Below, piece after piece: positions 1 to 8,096 of a stretch of 64,000 nucleotides of DNA. The stretch lies in assembly GCA_046329495.1 (NCBI GenBank), contig JAXLUO010000004.1:1-64000 (forward strand), given 5' to 3'. The stretch's first letter is position 1; every line of letters begins with the position of its first letter. The notes beneath the pieces are model-generated. The model ran no database searches. It was not told the DNA's origin and saw only the letters and a program-made list of their open reading frames with translations. Origin of the DNA: Bog-950 sp046329495. GTDB taxonomy: Bacteria; Bacteroidota; Bacteroidia; Chitinophagales; LD1. The position numbers and the translations under genes were made by a program.

Positions 1-1
1 C

Positions 2-340
2 GAAAAGAATAATACCGAGTTGACCAACATCATTAAGAACGCCAACAAAATCACCGACTCTATCCAACAGGCTAACCTTAAGCAAACGGTGGAGAACCTA
101 AACAAAACTATTGTTCAGTTAAATCAGGTAGTTACTGATATTAACGATGGCAAAGGAACCTTAGGTAAGTTAATTAAGCAGGATGGTCTTTATACCAAAG
201 TTGATTCAACTGTGGCCAGCCTTAACTACCTGTTGAAGGACGTTAAAAACCGCCCTTACCGCTATATCAACGTTAGTGTTTTCGGCAGTAAAAAGCGCGA
301 AAACCGCATCGAGAAGAAATACAACGAGTCGGGTAAATAA
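2..340 (+). CDS. MCE/MlaD family protein, C-terminal part (runs off the left edge)
   Basis: The frame is open to the window edge, so only the last 112 residues or so are present and the start lies outside. The visible part is a predicted helical, Asn/Gln/Lys-rich stretch with the segment DGKGTLGKLIKQDGLY and the ending KNRPYRYINVSVFG, which I recognise as the usual C-terminal tail of Bacteroidota MCE (MlaD-like) lipid-transport proteins. In that family an N-terminal membrane anchor and one MCE domain precede this helical region, and the protein works with an MlaE/MlaF-type ABC transporter to move lipids across the envelope. The OstA-like gene directly downstream fits an envelope-lipid context. 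The MCE domain itself cannot be seen here, so the family call rests on the tail alone. Confidence 0.72.
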   Translation, partial: EKNNTELTNIIKNANKITDSIQQANLKQTVENLNKTIVQLNQVVTDINDGKGTLGKLIKQDGLYTKVDSTVASLNYLLKDVKNRPYRYINVSVFGSKKRENRIEKKYNESGK

Positions 341-467
341 GCTTTGCAATAACAGTTTTGTTTAAGCGTTAGTAGCGCATGCTCTTCTCTTTTAATACGG
401 TAATGTGTAAAATGCGCACTTCCGGTTACCACAATTTCAGTCTTTTTACTCAGTTTGCAGCCCGGGT

Positions 468-1994
468 ATGAAATTGCGCCTGCTAACAGCTTTATTGATT
501 TTACTACAACCGTTTTTTATTCGGGCCCAGGGCACCGAAGAAAAGAAGGAGGTGGAGATATTAAATGCCGACTATCTGAAGTTTCAGGAGGTAGAGGGCA
601 AGAAATATACGCGGCTGGTAGGTAACGTACAGTTAAAGCAGGAAGATATTTTAATGTGGTGCGATAGCGCTACGCTGGATAAAGAAACGAACTCGGTTGA
701 TGCCTGGGGCCATATTCACATCCAGCAGGATACAGTGAATGCCTATTCCAACATCCTGCATTACGATGGCAACCGCAAGTTTGCCACCCTTACCGGCAAT
801 GCCCGCATTACCGATAGCCGGATGGTGCTGACTACCCGCGAGCTATTCTACGATGTAAAGAATAAAACAGCGTACTATCTGGATAAAGGGCGTGTAGATA
901 GAGATACAACGGTAATTACCAGTAAACGTGGTTACTATTACAGCAACACAAGCGAAGTTTACTTTGATGGCGATGTAGTAATTACCGACCCCAACTATAA
1001 CCTTACTTCCGATACGTTACGCTACAATACCCAAAGCAAAGTTTCAACGTTTTACGGCAATACGGTTATTGTAAACAAAGAGAGTCGTATATTTTGTAAC
1101 AACGGTTGGTACGATAGCCAGCGCGATGTTTCGAGCTTTGGCAAGGGTACGGTTATCAGCAATCCACCGCAATGCATCTGGGCCGATAGCCTCTATTACG
1201 AACGATTTCGGGGCTTCGGAAAGGCCATAGGCCCATTTAAGTGGGTTGATTCAACCATGGAAACCGAATTATTCGGAAAGTATTGCGAGTATTACGACAG
1301 CAGTCAGTTTATTATGGCCACACAAAAGCCTTTACTGATTTATAAAATGGATAAGGACTCACTTTTTCTAACAGCTGATACACTTAAATCGCTCAACAGT
1401 TCTGCCAAAGATACCATCCGGAACTTTTTTGCCTACCACAAGGTAAAGATGTTTATGCGCGAAATGCAGGGCGTGTGCGATTCCCTCTTCTATTCCTTCC
1501 GCGATTCTACCTTCCGCATGTACTACAAACCCTTAATTTGGGCTGATAGCATACAAATGAGCGGCGATACGATTTACCTGAATACAAAGAACAAAAAGGC
1601 CGATAAGCTAAGTATCTATAAGGCCGGTTTTATCATCAATCCTTCCGGCGATAAGTATTACGATCAAATAAAGGGCATCAACATCTTTGGCTATTTTGTA
1701 AACAACGAATTGAGCAAAATGGATGTGGAGGGCAATGCCGAGAGCCTGTATTTCGGTAAGGACGAAAAGAACAAATACATAGGCAATAACTATGCACAAA
1801 GCGCCACCATTACCATTTATTTTAAGGATAAGAAGATTGACCGCATCTCATTTAAAAAGAAACCCACCGCCGTATTTACCCCTATTAAAATGCTGAATAC
1901 CGAAGAGCAGAAAAAGCTGAAAGATTTTCAGTGGCAAATTGACCGCAAGCCAAAGAACCGCGAGGAGTTGTTAGAGGGTGTCTTCAGCAATTAA
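468..1994 (+). CDS. OstA-like (LptA/LptD N-domain fold) envelope protein
   Basis: A 508-residue protein with a clear N-terminal signal peptide (hydrophobic residues 5-20, ending FIRAQG). The body has repeated short beta-type segments such as LVGNVQLKQEDILMWCDSA and YFDGDVVITDPNYNLTSDTL, the pattern of OstA/LptA beta-jellyroll repeats that bind lipopolysaccharide in the periplasm. It is far longer than a classical LptA (about 180 residues) and matches the long OstA-like proteins of Bacteroidota, which lie beside MCE or amidase genes. It probably acts in LPS or outer-membrane lipid transport between the inner and outer membranes. No transmembrane barrel like that of LptD is evident. The start follows a 127-bp intergenic gap and gives a well-formed signal peptide. 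Confidence 0.8.
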   Translation: MKLRLLTALLILLQPFFIRAQGTEEKKEVEILNADYLKFQEVEGKKYTRLVGNVQLKQEDILMWCDSATLDKETNSVDAWGHIHIQQDTVNAYSNILHYDGNRKFATLTGNARITDSRMVLTTRELFYDVKNKTAYYLDKGRVDRDTTVITSKRGYYYSNTSEVYFDGDVVITDPNYNLTSDTLRYNTQSKVSTFYGNTVIVNKESRIFCNNGWYDSQRDVSSFGKGTVISNPPQCIWADSLYYERFRGFGKAIGPFKWVDSTMETELFGKYCEYYDSSQFIMATQKPLLIYKMDKDSLFLTADTLKSLNSSAKDTIRNFFAYHKVKMFMREMQGVCDSLFYSFRDSTFRMYYKPLIWADSIQMSGDTIYLNTKNKKADKLSIYKAGFIINPSGDKYYDQIKGINIFGYFVNNELSKMDVEGNAESLYFGKDEKNKYIGNNYAQSATITIYFKDKKIDRISFKKKPTAVFTPIKMLNTEEQKKLKDFQWQIDRKPKNREELLEGVFSN

Positions 1995-2055
1995 CATGCC
2001 GTGCAGTTTAATACATTGCGCTAATTCATTCTATTCTCCATATTCGTGCCCCTGA

Positions 2056-2568
2056 ATGCAAGCCCCAACCCATATACTTAGCGGTGTACTCATCAATAAG
2101 CTGTTTCAATGGAAACGCTATCGCGGTATAGCATTTATACTAATGGCTTTTACTTGCCTGTTGGTGCATGGTTTGCTGGACATGCTTGCGCGCTTTACCT
2201 ACAATCCGGCTGAGTTCTCCATCACCGATCCGTTTTGGCTGGGTTACCATATAGTGGTTGTGCTGGTGTCAATCGTTTTTTTGTATTTGTGGTGGGGCGA
2301 GTTTAAGTGGGGCATCATCTTTTCTTTGTTACCCGACCTGGAATGGTTGATAATAGGAGGGCAGCGCCTTACCAACAAGGAATTCATTTACTACAGCAAG
2401 CCCTACCTGCACAACGCAATAAACAGCATGTATAATTTGCTTCAGGCTCAAAGTATACCTGATTTTAGCCCGAAGCCGGTTGCTTGCCTGGTAGAAGTTG
2501 GGGTTATAGTTCTTCTAATCCTGCTTATTCGTGCTATTTTTAATCAACGCCGCAACATCCATTTTTAG
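2056..2568 (+). CDS. Small integral membrane protein, possibly YdjM/metal-dependent hydrolase-like
   Basis: 170 residues with about four predicted membrane segments (roughly 23-43, 61-82, 85-103 and 144-163). Suggestive polar motifs lie between them: TH at residues 5-6 near the N-terminus, VHGLLD around residue 37, and LPDLEW around residue 91. TH near the start, HG..D and LPDxxW/H are reminiscent of the YdjM-type inner-membrane metal-dependent hydrolase family (DUF457), but conservation is too weak for a firm name. It stands alone between the OstA-like gene and a serine hydrolase on the same strand. Function is unknown. Confidence 0.6.
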   Translation: MQAPTHILSGVLINKLFQWKRYRGIAFILMAFTCLLVHGLLDMLARFTYNPAEFSITDPFWLGYHIVVVLVSIVFLYLWWGEFKWGIIFSLLPDLEWLIIGGQRLTNKEFIYYSKPYLHNAINSMYNLLQAQSIPDFSPKPVACLVEVGVIVLLILLIRAIFNQRRNIHF

Positions 2569-2576
2569 CGCATTAC

Positions 2577-2609
2577 TTGGTGATTTGTAAGGTTTTGCAC
2601 TTACCTTTG
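2577..2609 (+). promoter_or_regulatory. Candidate Bacteroidota promoter (TTG / TACCTTTG)
   Basis: TACCTTTG at 2602-2609 is a perfect match to the Bacteroidota -7 consensus TAnnTTTG. A TTG at 2577-2579 lies 22 bp upstream, slightly long for a -33 element. Transcription would begin about 12-15 nt before the ATG of the serine hydrolase at 2629. No experimental support is available. Confidence 0.4.
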
Positions 2610-2628
2610 GGTATATGACCCATTTCTT

Positions 2629-3771
2629 ATGAGTTCATTTTGCAGCCGGTTAACCTGCCATTTTTTGCTGCTTGGTCTGTTTCTACAAATAGCATCCTGC
2701 AGTTCTACATCCGTTGCCTGGCGCCTGCTGCATTACGGCGATTCGGATATAAACGATTTTAAGAAATTTCCCTACCGCAAATTAAAAGCGGCAGATAAGC
2801 CCGTAGATTTTGCGCAATCCCGTACCCATTTATCCGATAGCTGCTGTGTGTACAACACCGGTAAACTTACACTCGCTGCTTATTTGCAAAAGCACAATAC
2901 CCTGGCTTTTCTGGTTATCCGGAACGATACCATCCGCTACGAGCACTACTTTGATAATTATGGCAAGGATTCACTCATCCAGGCCTTCTCTATTAATAAG
3001 TCAATTATCTCCCTCTTAATAGGCTGTGCTATAGATGACGGCCTTATCGGTTCCGAAAAAGACCTGGTTTTGCAATACCTGCCCGAACTCAATGGTCGCG
3101 GATTTGATAATATAACCATCGAAGACCTGCTGATGATGCGGGCGCCCATTAACTATACCGAAAACAGCAATCCGTTTGGCCTGCATGCCCGCTTTTATTA
3201 TACGGCTAAGCTTGAACCTAATATCTTAAAGCTTACGGCCCGGCCTAAGGGCAAGAAGAAATATTCATACCGTTCGGCCGAGGTGGCGCTGATGAGCTTG
3301 ATCCTGAAACGGGTGCTACATGGGCCAACGGTCACCAGTTACCTGCAGCAAAAAGTATGGACTCCACTGGGTATGGAAAGCCCGGCCGAGTGGACCGTAG
3401 ATATAGATAATGACACTCTGGGCATCGAGAAATCCTGGTGTTGCCTGGCAACTACCGCGCGCGACCTGGCCCGTATTGGTAAACTTTACCTGGATAGCGG
3501 CATGGTAAACGGCCGGCAGATCGTTAGTAAGGACTGGATCAGGAAATCGGTTTTTAACCCATTAAAGCTAAATGCCGACCTGGTTTACAACTATAATTGG
3601 TGGGTTTATCCTAAAAATCACGTTTTTGTGGCTATCGGTAAAGATGGGCAGTTTATCTATGTGCAACCCGATACCAAAACTATTGTTGTGCGCCTGGGCC
3701 AAAACATGGGCAAACTAAAGCGCGAAACCTGGTTTAGCCTTTTTCATAACCTCACCAACGGCAGCTATTAA
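2629..3771 (+). CDS. Serine hydrolase lipoprotein (class C beta-lactamase family)
   Basis: 380 residues. An N-terminal signal peptide ends in a lipobox (LQIASC), predicting a lipoprotein. The beta-lactamase/penicillin-binding fold is shown by the SxxK motif SINK (nucleophile Ser about residue 121, Lys 124) and by a Tyr-containing segment KYSYRSAEVALM near residue 210 in the position of the YxN element. The following WTPLGMESPAEWTVD and TTARDLARIGKLYLDSG segments are typical of the esterase/6-aminohexanoate-dimer hydrolase branch rather than of true AmpC enzymes. It most likely hydrolyses an ester, amide or peptidoglycan-related substrate in the periplasm; the substrate cannot be read from sequence. 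It appears monocistronic, with a candidate promoter immediately upstream and a weak hairpin at 3777-3802 after the stop. Confidence 0.85.
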   Translation: MSSFCSRLTCHFLLLGLFLQIASCSSTSVAWRLLHYGDSDINDFKKFPYRKLKAADKPVDFAQSRTHLSDSCCVYNTGKLTLAAYLQKHNTLAFLVIRNDTIRYEHYFDNYGKDSLIQAFSINKSIISLLIGCAIDDGLIGSEKDLVLQYLPELNGRGFDNITIEDLLMMRAPINYTENSNPFGLHARFYYTAKLEPNILKLTARPKGKKKYSYRSAEVALMSLILKRVLHGPTVTSYLQQKVWTPLGMESPAEWTVDIDNDTLGIEKSWCCLATTARDLARIGKLYLDSGMVNGRQIVSKDWIRKSVFNPLKLNADLVYNYNWWVYPKNHVFVAIGKDGQFIYVQPDTKTIVVRLGQNMGKLKRETWFSLFHNLTNGSY

Positions 3772-3776
3772 ATTGC

Positions 3777-3802
3777 CGGTTTAAGCATTTTTGCCTAAAC
3801 CG
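3777..3802 (+). terminator. Weak hairpin after the serine hydrolase gene
   Basis: CGGTTTA (3777-3783) pairs with TAAACCG (3796-3802) across a 12-nt loop. There is no T-run after it, so intrinsic termination is uncertain. Confidence 0.3.
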
Positions 3803-4155
3803 CTTCAGTCAATTCGTGTTTTGTCTACTTTATAGGAACTTTTGTGGGCGGGTATGCCTAAATAGAGTATAGGCATTTACACCTATCAATATTTTTGAAA
3901 AACTAATATAAAGTCTATTTTTGAGGGCTTTTATTAAGCAACTGGTAGGAAATGCAGGACTTCAGTAGGTATACCCCCCTGGCCGATGGAAGTCTTTTAG
4001 AAAATTAAACCATTGATTTTCAATAGTCAATTTGTTAAAATGCCGTTTGAGTGAAACTTTTTTTAAGAAGGCTCTTGACAAAAGTTGAACCCCGGTATAA
4101 ATTGCTAATACGAACAAGGAAATAAAAGGTTACACAAAAACTAAAAAAAACGAAA
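3803..4155. other. Intergenic region upstream of the beta-helix gene
   Basis: No coding sequence is supported here. It holds a second small hairpin, ATGCCTA (3854-3860) with TAGGCAT (3870-3876), and an AT-rich stretch leading to the promoter candidate at 4075-4104. The untranslated region upstream of the ATG at 4156 is long for this window, which fits a separately and strongly expressed gene. Confidence 0.5.
4075..4104 (+). promoter_or_regulatory. Candidate promoter for the secreted beta-helix gene
   Basis: A TTG at 4075-4077 precedes TAAATTG at 4098-4104 by 20 bp. The downstream element is an imperfect version of TAnnTTTG. The spacing fits the Bacteroidota -33/-7 architecture. It would give a leader of about 45 nt, A-rich just before the ATG at 4156. 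Confidence 0.35.
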
Positions 4156-5346
4156 ATGAACAAGCTAAACAAAATCTTCGGAGCTGCCCTTCTTAGCCTC
4201 TCTCTGAATGCTTTTGCAGGAGACTGCCCTTCTTTATCAGGAGAATTTACTATCGGTAAAGAAGACGCCGATTTCACAACCATCAACGATGCAGTAAATG
4301 CATTAAAATGTGGCGGTGTTTCAGGCCCTGTAACCTTCCTTATCCAGGATGGTACGTATAACGAACGCGTAGTATTGTCATCTATCCAGGGTGCCGATGC
4401 TTACAACAACGTTACTTTCGAATCAAAAAGCGGCAACAATACCGAAGTGGTTATTGAATACGCTACTTCTGATGCTACCCTGGTAATGAACGGTGTATCA
4501 TACGTTAACTTTGCAAACCTTACAATCGATCATAAAACAGCTACCTACGGTAACTGTGCCCGCATCGACGGCAAATCAAGCCACCTGAACTTTAAAGGTG
4601 TGGTGTTTGATGGTGTTGAAGCTGCCCGCACCGGTGCTAACAGCTCAACTGTATACTTTGCTTCTACCGCTCCTAAAAGCGATATGACTTTCGAAGATTG
4701 CGAAATCAACAACGGCAGCTTCGGTATCTACAAAAGCGGTATGGGCACCGATGGTATGGATAGCAAAACCTCTATCACCGGTACTTTATTCTTCAACCAA
4801 TACGAATCTGGTCTGGCTCTTTTAAACGAAGACGCTCCTGTTATCACTAACAACGTCGTAAGCACTCTTTCTAACTACGCCGGCTTTAAAGCAATTAACC
4901 TTGACAATTGCGCCGGTAACCTGGTTGTAAGCAACAACATCGTAAACGCCGCTAACGGTTCTTACGGTCTGGCTATGAACAACTGCACAGCCTCTGCTAC
5001 TAACCTGGGCCAAATCAACAACAACTCAATCGCTGTAGGCGGTAACGGTGAAACCTTCGGTGTATACCTGAGCGGCACCACCGATAACCAGGTGTTAAAC
5101 TTCAACCGTGTGAAACTGACCATCAACGGTGCTCAAACTAACACCCAGGCTTACTACCGCAACATCGGTTCTGGCAACAACATCAATATGATGAATAATA
5201 TCTTCTACGATCTGAACACCGGTGGTTACACCATCGTAGGCAACACTTACAAAGATTTCTTCAACCAGTTGCCTTCTCAAAGCAACCCATCTCTGTCGGT
5301 TTCTGCCAACGGTATCATGATCGAGAAAGTTTCTCCGATAAAGTAA
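4156..5346 (+). CDS. Secreted right-handed beta-helix (pectin lyase-like) protein
   Basis: 396 residues with a clean signal peptide (MNKLNKIFGAALLSLSLNAFA). The rest is a series of short turns rich in Asn, Gly and Val, such as YVNFANLTIDH, LVVSNNIVNAANGSYGL and NMMNNIFYDL, which is the repeat pattern of a parallel beta-helix. The opening DFTTINDAVNALKCGGVSGPVTF resembles the start of many Bacteroidota secreted beta-helix proteins. No catalytic motif of a polysaccharide lyase is recognisable and there is no T9SS sorting tail, so I cannot assign an enzymatic activity; a structural or surface role is equally possible. Codon choice is strongly biased (AAC over AAT, GGT, GCT, ACC), more than in most neighbours and like the OmpA gene at 58.5 kb, which suggests high expression. 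Confidence 0.75.
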   Translation: MNKLNKIFGAALLSLSLNAFAGDCPSLSGEFTIGKEDADFTTINDAVNALKCGGVSGPVTFLIQDGTYNERVVLSSIQGADAYNNVTFESKSGNNTEVVIEYATSDATLVMNGVSYVNFANLTIDHKTATYGNCARIDGKSSHLNFKGVVFDGVEAARTGANSSTVYFASTAPKSDMTFEDCEINNGSFGIYKSGMGTDGMDSKTSITGTLFFNQYESGLALLNEDAPVITNNVVSTLSNYAGFKAINLDNCAGNLVVSNNIVNAANGSYGLAMNNCTASATNLGQINNNSIAVGGNGETFGVYLSGTTDNQVLNFNRVKLTINGAQTNTQAYYRNIGSGNNINMMNNIFYDLNTGGYTIVGNTYKDFFNQLPSQSNPSLSVSANGIMIEKVSPIK

Positions 5347-5371
5347 CTTAAATAGCTTGTTCGTTACTTTT

Positions 5372-5407
5372 AACGGTTCCGGTGAAAATCGGAACCGTTT
5401 TTCTTTT
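5372..5407 (+). terminator. Intrinsic terminator of the beta-helix gene
   Basis: AACGGTTCCG (5372-5381) and CGGAACCGTT (5390-5399) form a perfect 10-bp stem with an 8-nt loop. A T-rich tract follows. It lies 26 bp after the stop codon. Confidence 0.88.
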
Positions 5408-5706
5408 ATTTACGTATTGTTAATTTCGAACCATTACAAAGCAAGCAGCTGGAACCTACTACCTTAGTTCCTCTTAGCGGATTCTTCGATAACTACAGCG
5501 AGGCGGTAATCATCACCAACTCCTCCGAAAAAACCATATACTTCAATAAAGCCTTTGGCCGCCTAACCGGTTTCGGCGAAGGCGACCTGCCTAAACTTAC
5601 CGTAGAAGAACTCTTTAAGGTACGCGTTAACTATAAACTGGTTGAAACGCATAAACTTACCCGGTGGGAATCGGGCATTACCAAAAGCGATGGACTGCAA
5701 ATATGG
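5386..5706 (+). other. Coding-like upstream extension of the PAS histidine kinase without a canonical start
   Basis: The frame of the kinase is open back to a TGA at 5383-5385. Its translation is a convincing PAS domain: it contains FFDNYSEAVIITNSSEKTI, YFNKAFGRLTGFGEGDLP and WESGITKSDGLQ, continuing into IWMRVSRSPI at the next methionine. There is no in-frame ATG, GTG or TTG before 5707. Possible non-standard starts are ATT at 5416 and CTG at 5449. TAATTTCG at 5421-5428 resembles a -7 promoter element, which would favour CTG 5449. Another possibility is a sequencing error or mutation that removed the start codon. Confidence 0.65.
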
Positions 5707-6888
5707 ATGCGCGTTTCTCGTTCACCTATTCAATTAGCCGATGGCTCGCAGGGCAGTGTTTATACACTCATCGATAACCCTACTATGGATCAACTGGCAG
5801 GCTTGCTGAAGGAAAGCGAATCGCGCTTTGCTACACTTGCTGATGCATCACCGGTAATGATCTGGATGACTGATAAGGACAACCTTTGTTACTACTTCAA
5901 TAAGGCCTGGTTAGATTTTACCGGTAAAAAGTTTGAAGAAGAGTTGGGCACCGGCTGGCTTAAGAACGTGCATCCCGATGATATGATACTGCTGAACGAC
6001 ATTGCCCCGCAGTTAAATGCCTATGCCGAGTATTCGGTAGAGTACCGGCTGCGCCGGAAGGATGGCACGTACCGGCATATATTAGAAATAGGTACCCCGC
6101 GCTTTTTACCCGATAGTAAGTTTGCCGGTTATATGGGCAGTTGTCTCGATATTTCGGAAATGAAGCTGGTTCAAAACGAACTTTCTAATTATGCCAACGA
6201 ATTAAAACGCTCTAACGAGGAGTTGGAACAATTTGCCTATGTAGCTTCGCACGATATGCAGGAACCTCTGCGGATGATTGCCAGCTATATTCAACTGATA
6301 CAACGTGGTTTGGAATCAGGTAGAACAGATGGCTTAACCGAGTTTATGGGTTTTGTGCTGGATGGCACCAGCCGTATGCAGGCCCTGATAAGCGATTTGC
6401 TGCAGTTTAGCCGTGTAAGCCGCAAGGGTAATCCGTTTACACGGGTGGATATGAACGAAACAGCACGTATTGCTATCGGCCACCTGCAACAAAAGATTAA
6501 AGAAAATAATGCAACCGTTAACTTTGGTTCTATGCCGGTAGTTTTCGGCGATTCATTCCAGCTAATCAGATTGTTACAGAACCTTGCCGACAATGCTATT
6601 AAATTCAAACATCCCGATCGAAAACCTGAAATCAATATTTCCGTAGAAGAGAGGGATTCCGACTGGCTTTTTAAGGTAAGCGACAACGGAATCGGAATCG
6701 AGGATAAATTTTACAATCGTATATTTGTTATCTTTCAACGGTTACATACGCGCAACGAATACGAGGGCACGGGAATTGGCCTGGCGGTTTGTAAAAAAAT
6801 CGTTGAACGACACGGAGGTGAGATTTGGGTGGAGTCGGAGGAAGGTAAAGGCAGTACCTTCTATTTTACAATTAAGAAACAGCAATAG
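5707..6888 (+). CDS. PAS-domain sensor histidine kinase
   Basis: From the first ATG this is 393 residues, but a second, more N-terminal PAS domain is encoded upstream (5386-5706), so the true protein is probably about 480-490 residues. In the listed frame a PAS domain (about residues 38-155, with FATLADASPVMIWMTDKDN and a following HPDD) leads to a HisKA domain with the phosphoacceptor His at about residue 182 in VASHDMQEPLRM, and then an HATPase domain (N-box LLQNLADNAIKF, G-boxes DNGIGIE and GTGIGLAV). No membrane segment is visible, so it is likely cytoplasmic. It is followed after 3 bp by a single-domain receiver and then a receiver with an extra domain, so the three genes probably form one signalling operon. 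Confidence 0.88.
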   Translation: MRVSRSPIQLADGSQGSVYTLIDNPTMDQLAGLLKESESRFATLADASPVMIWMTDKDNLCYYFNKAWLDFTGKKFEEELGTGWLKNVHPDDMILLNDIAPQLNAYAEYSVEYRLRRKDGTYRHILEIGTPRFLPDSKFAGYMGSCLDISEMKLVQNELSNYANELKRSNEELEQFAYVASHDMQEPLRMIASYIQLIQRGLESGRTDGLTEFMGFVLDGTSRMQALISDLLQFSRVSRKGNPFTRVDMNETARIAIGHLQQKIKENNATVNFGSMPVVFGDSFQLIRLLQNLADNAIKFKHPDRKPEINISVEERDSDWLFKVSDNGIGIEDKFYNRIFVIFQRLHTRNEYEGTGIGLAVCKKIVERHGGEIWVESEEGKGSTFYFTIKKQQ

Positions 6889-6891
6889 AAT

Positions 6892-7341
6892 ATGGATTTT
6901 TTAAAGAACAGCAAAAACAAACCCAGAATACTGCTGGTGGAAGATAACCCCGGCGACATACGACTTACACAAGAGGCGCTCAAAGAAAGCCAGATGGAAA
7001 TTCACCTGGATGTTGTATCCGACGGTGAACAGGCTATTGAATTTCTTACGAAGCGTGGTAAGTATGCCGAGTCACACCGGCCGCATATAATTTTGCTGGA
7101 CCTTAACCTGCCAAAGAAAAACGGTATTGAAGTATTGAAGGAAGTAAAGGCAAATGATTCGCTGAAGAAGATTCCGATTATTGTGCTTACCACTTCCGAT
7201 GCCGACCACGATATTACCAAAGCGTATTCGCTGCATGCCAACTGCTATATTTTAAAGCCGGTTGACTTCGACGATTTTGCCCGTGTTATAAAATTGGTAG
7301 AAACATTTTGGTTTAAGACAGTGCAATTAACCCACGAATAG
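6892..7341 (+). CDS. Single-domain response regulator (Rcp1-like receiver)
   Basis: 149 residues forming one receiver domain: acidic pocket in LLVEDNPGD, phosphoacceptor Asp about residue 70 in IILLDLNLPKKNG, the conserved Thr/Ser in VLTTSDAD and the Lys in YILKPVD. There is no output domain. The insertion-rich form with ED-NPGD and LNLPKKNG is typical of Rcp1-like regulators that pair with phytochrome-like or PAS kinases. It starts 3 bp after the kinase stop and is most likely its direct phosphorelay partner. Confidence 0.88.
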   Translation: MDFLKNSKNKPRILLVEDNPGDIRLTQEALKESQMEIHLDVVSDGEQAIEFLTKRGKYAESHRPHIILLDLNLPKKNGIEVLKEVKANDSLKKIPIIVLTTSDADHDITKAYSLHANCYILKPVDFDDFARVIKLVETFWFKTVQLTHE

Positions 7342-7349
7342 GAACTGAT

Positions 7350-8096
7350 ATGGCTGAACAGGAATTGAAGGTTTTATTGTTGGAAGATAATCCCGGTGAT
7401 GCTTTTTTAATAAAGTTTTACCTCGGCGAATCTACAGCTCCATCCTTCCAGTTATCGCATGCCGAAAACCTAAAGGCTGCGCTCGATTACCTTTCAGAAA
7501 ACACATACGATATTATTTTAAGCGATATGAACCTGCCCGATAGTTTCGGGGTGGATACTATACGCAGTATACTGGGTAAACATCCGGGCAATCTGTTGAT
7601 AGTGCTTACAGGCTTAGCCGATGAAGGCGTAGGGTTGGATACCGTGCGCTACGGTGCGCAGGACTTTCTGGTAAAAGGCAAGTTCGATGGCAACGTACTT
7701 ATCAGCAAGGTTATGTTCGCTTTCGAACGTTTCCGGTTGAATAAGCAGATCGAAAGCATGAGCCAGGCCCTGGATAACGAAAGCAAAGGCTTTGCACAGT
7801 TACAAAGCGTATTCCGCCTTGGCTTTTTCGAGTGGGATAGCAAAACTGATAAGTTGGCAAAGTCAGGCTATATGGATGATTTGCTTAAGTCATACGGCCT
7901 TAGTGCTAACATCGATCTGGCCGGAGGATTAGCGTTTGCCAACGAACCGGATGCAGTTAAAAACGCCATTGATCAATGCATTACCAGCGGCCAGGGCGTT
8001 GAACTGGCAGTGCCTTTAAAAATGGGTAAAACGGTAAACGTACGTTTACAACCCCAGGGCGATAAACTTTTTGGCCTGGTTCACTTTCCCGAATAA
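7350..8096 (+). CDS. Response regulator with C-terminal PAS-like domain
   Basis: 248 residues. Residues 1-125 are a receiver domain (LLLEDNPGD, phosphoacceptor Asp in IILSDMNLPDSFG, TGLADE, and Lys in FLVKGKF). A helical linker follows (about 126-148), then about 100 residues that look like a degenerate PAS domain (RLGFFEWDSKTDKLA ... YMDDLLKSYGL). No kinase or DNA-binding output is present, so it may act by protein interaction with the upstream kinase. It starts 8 bp after the preceding receiver gene. Its stop codon (8094-8096) directly abuts the stop codon of the convergent outer-membrane protein gene, leaving no terminator between them. Confidence 0.82.
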   Translation: MAEQELKVLLLEDNPGDAFLIKFYLGESTAPSFQLSHAENLKAALDYLSENTYDIILSDMNLPDSFGVDTIRSILGKHPGNLLIVLTGLADEGVGLDTVRYGAQDFLVKGKFDGNVLISKVMFAFERFRLNKQIESMSQALDNESKGFAQLQSVFRLGFFEWDSKTDKLAKSGYMDDLLKSYGLSANIDLAGGLAFANEPDAVKNAIDQCITSGQGVELAVPLKMGKTVNVRLQPQGDKLFGLVHFPE

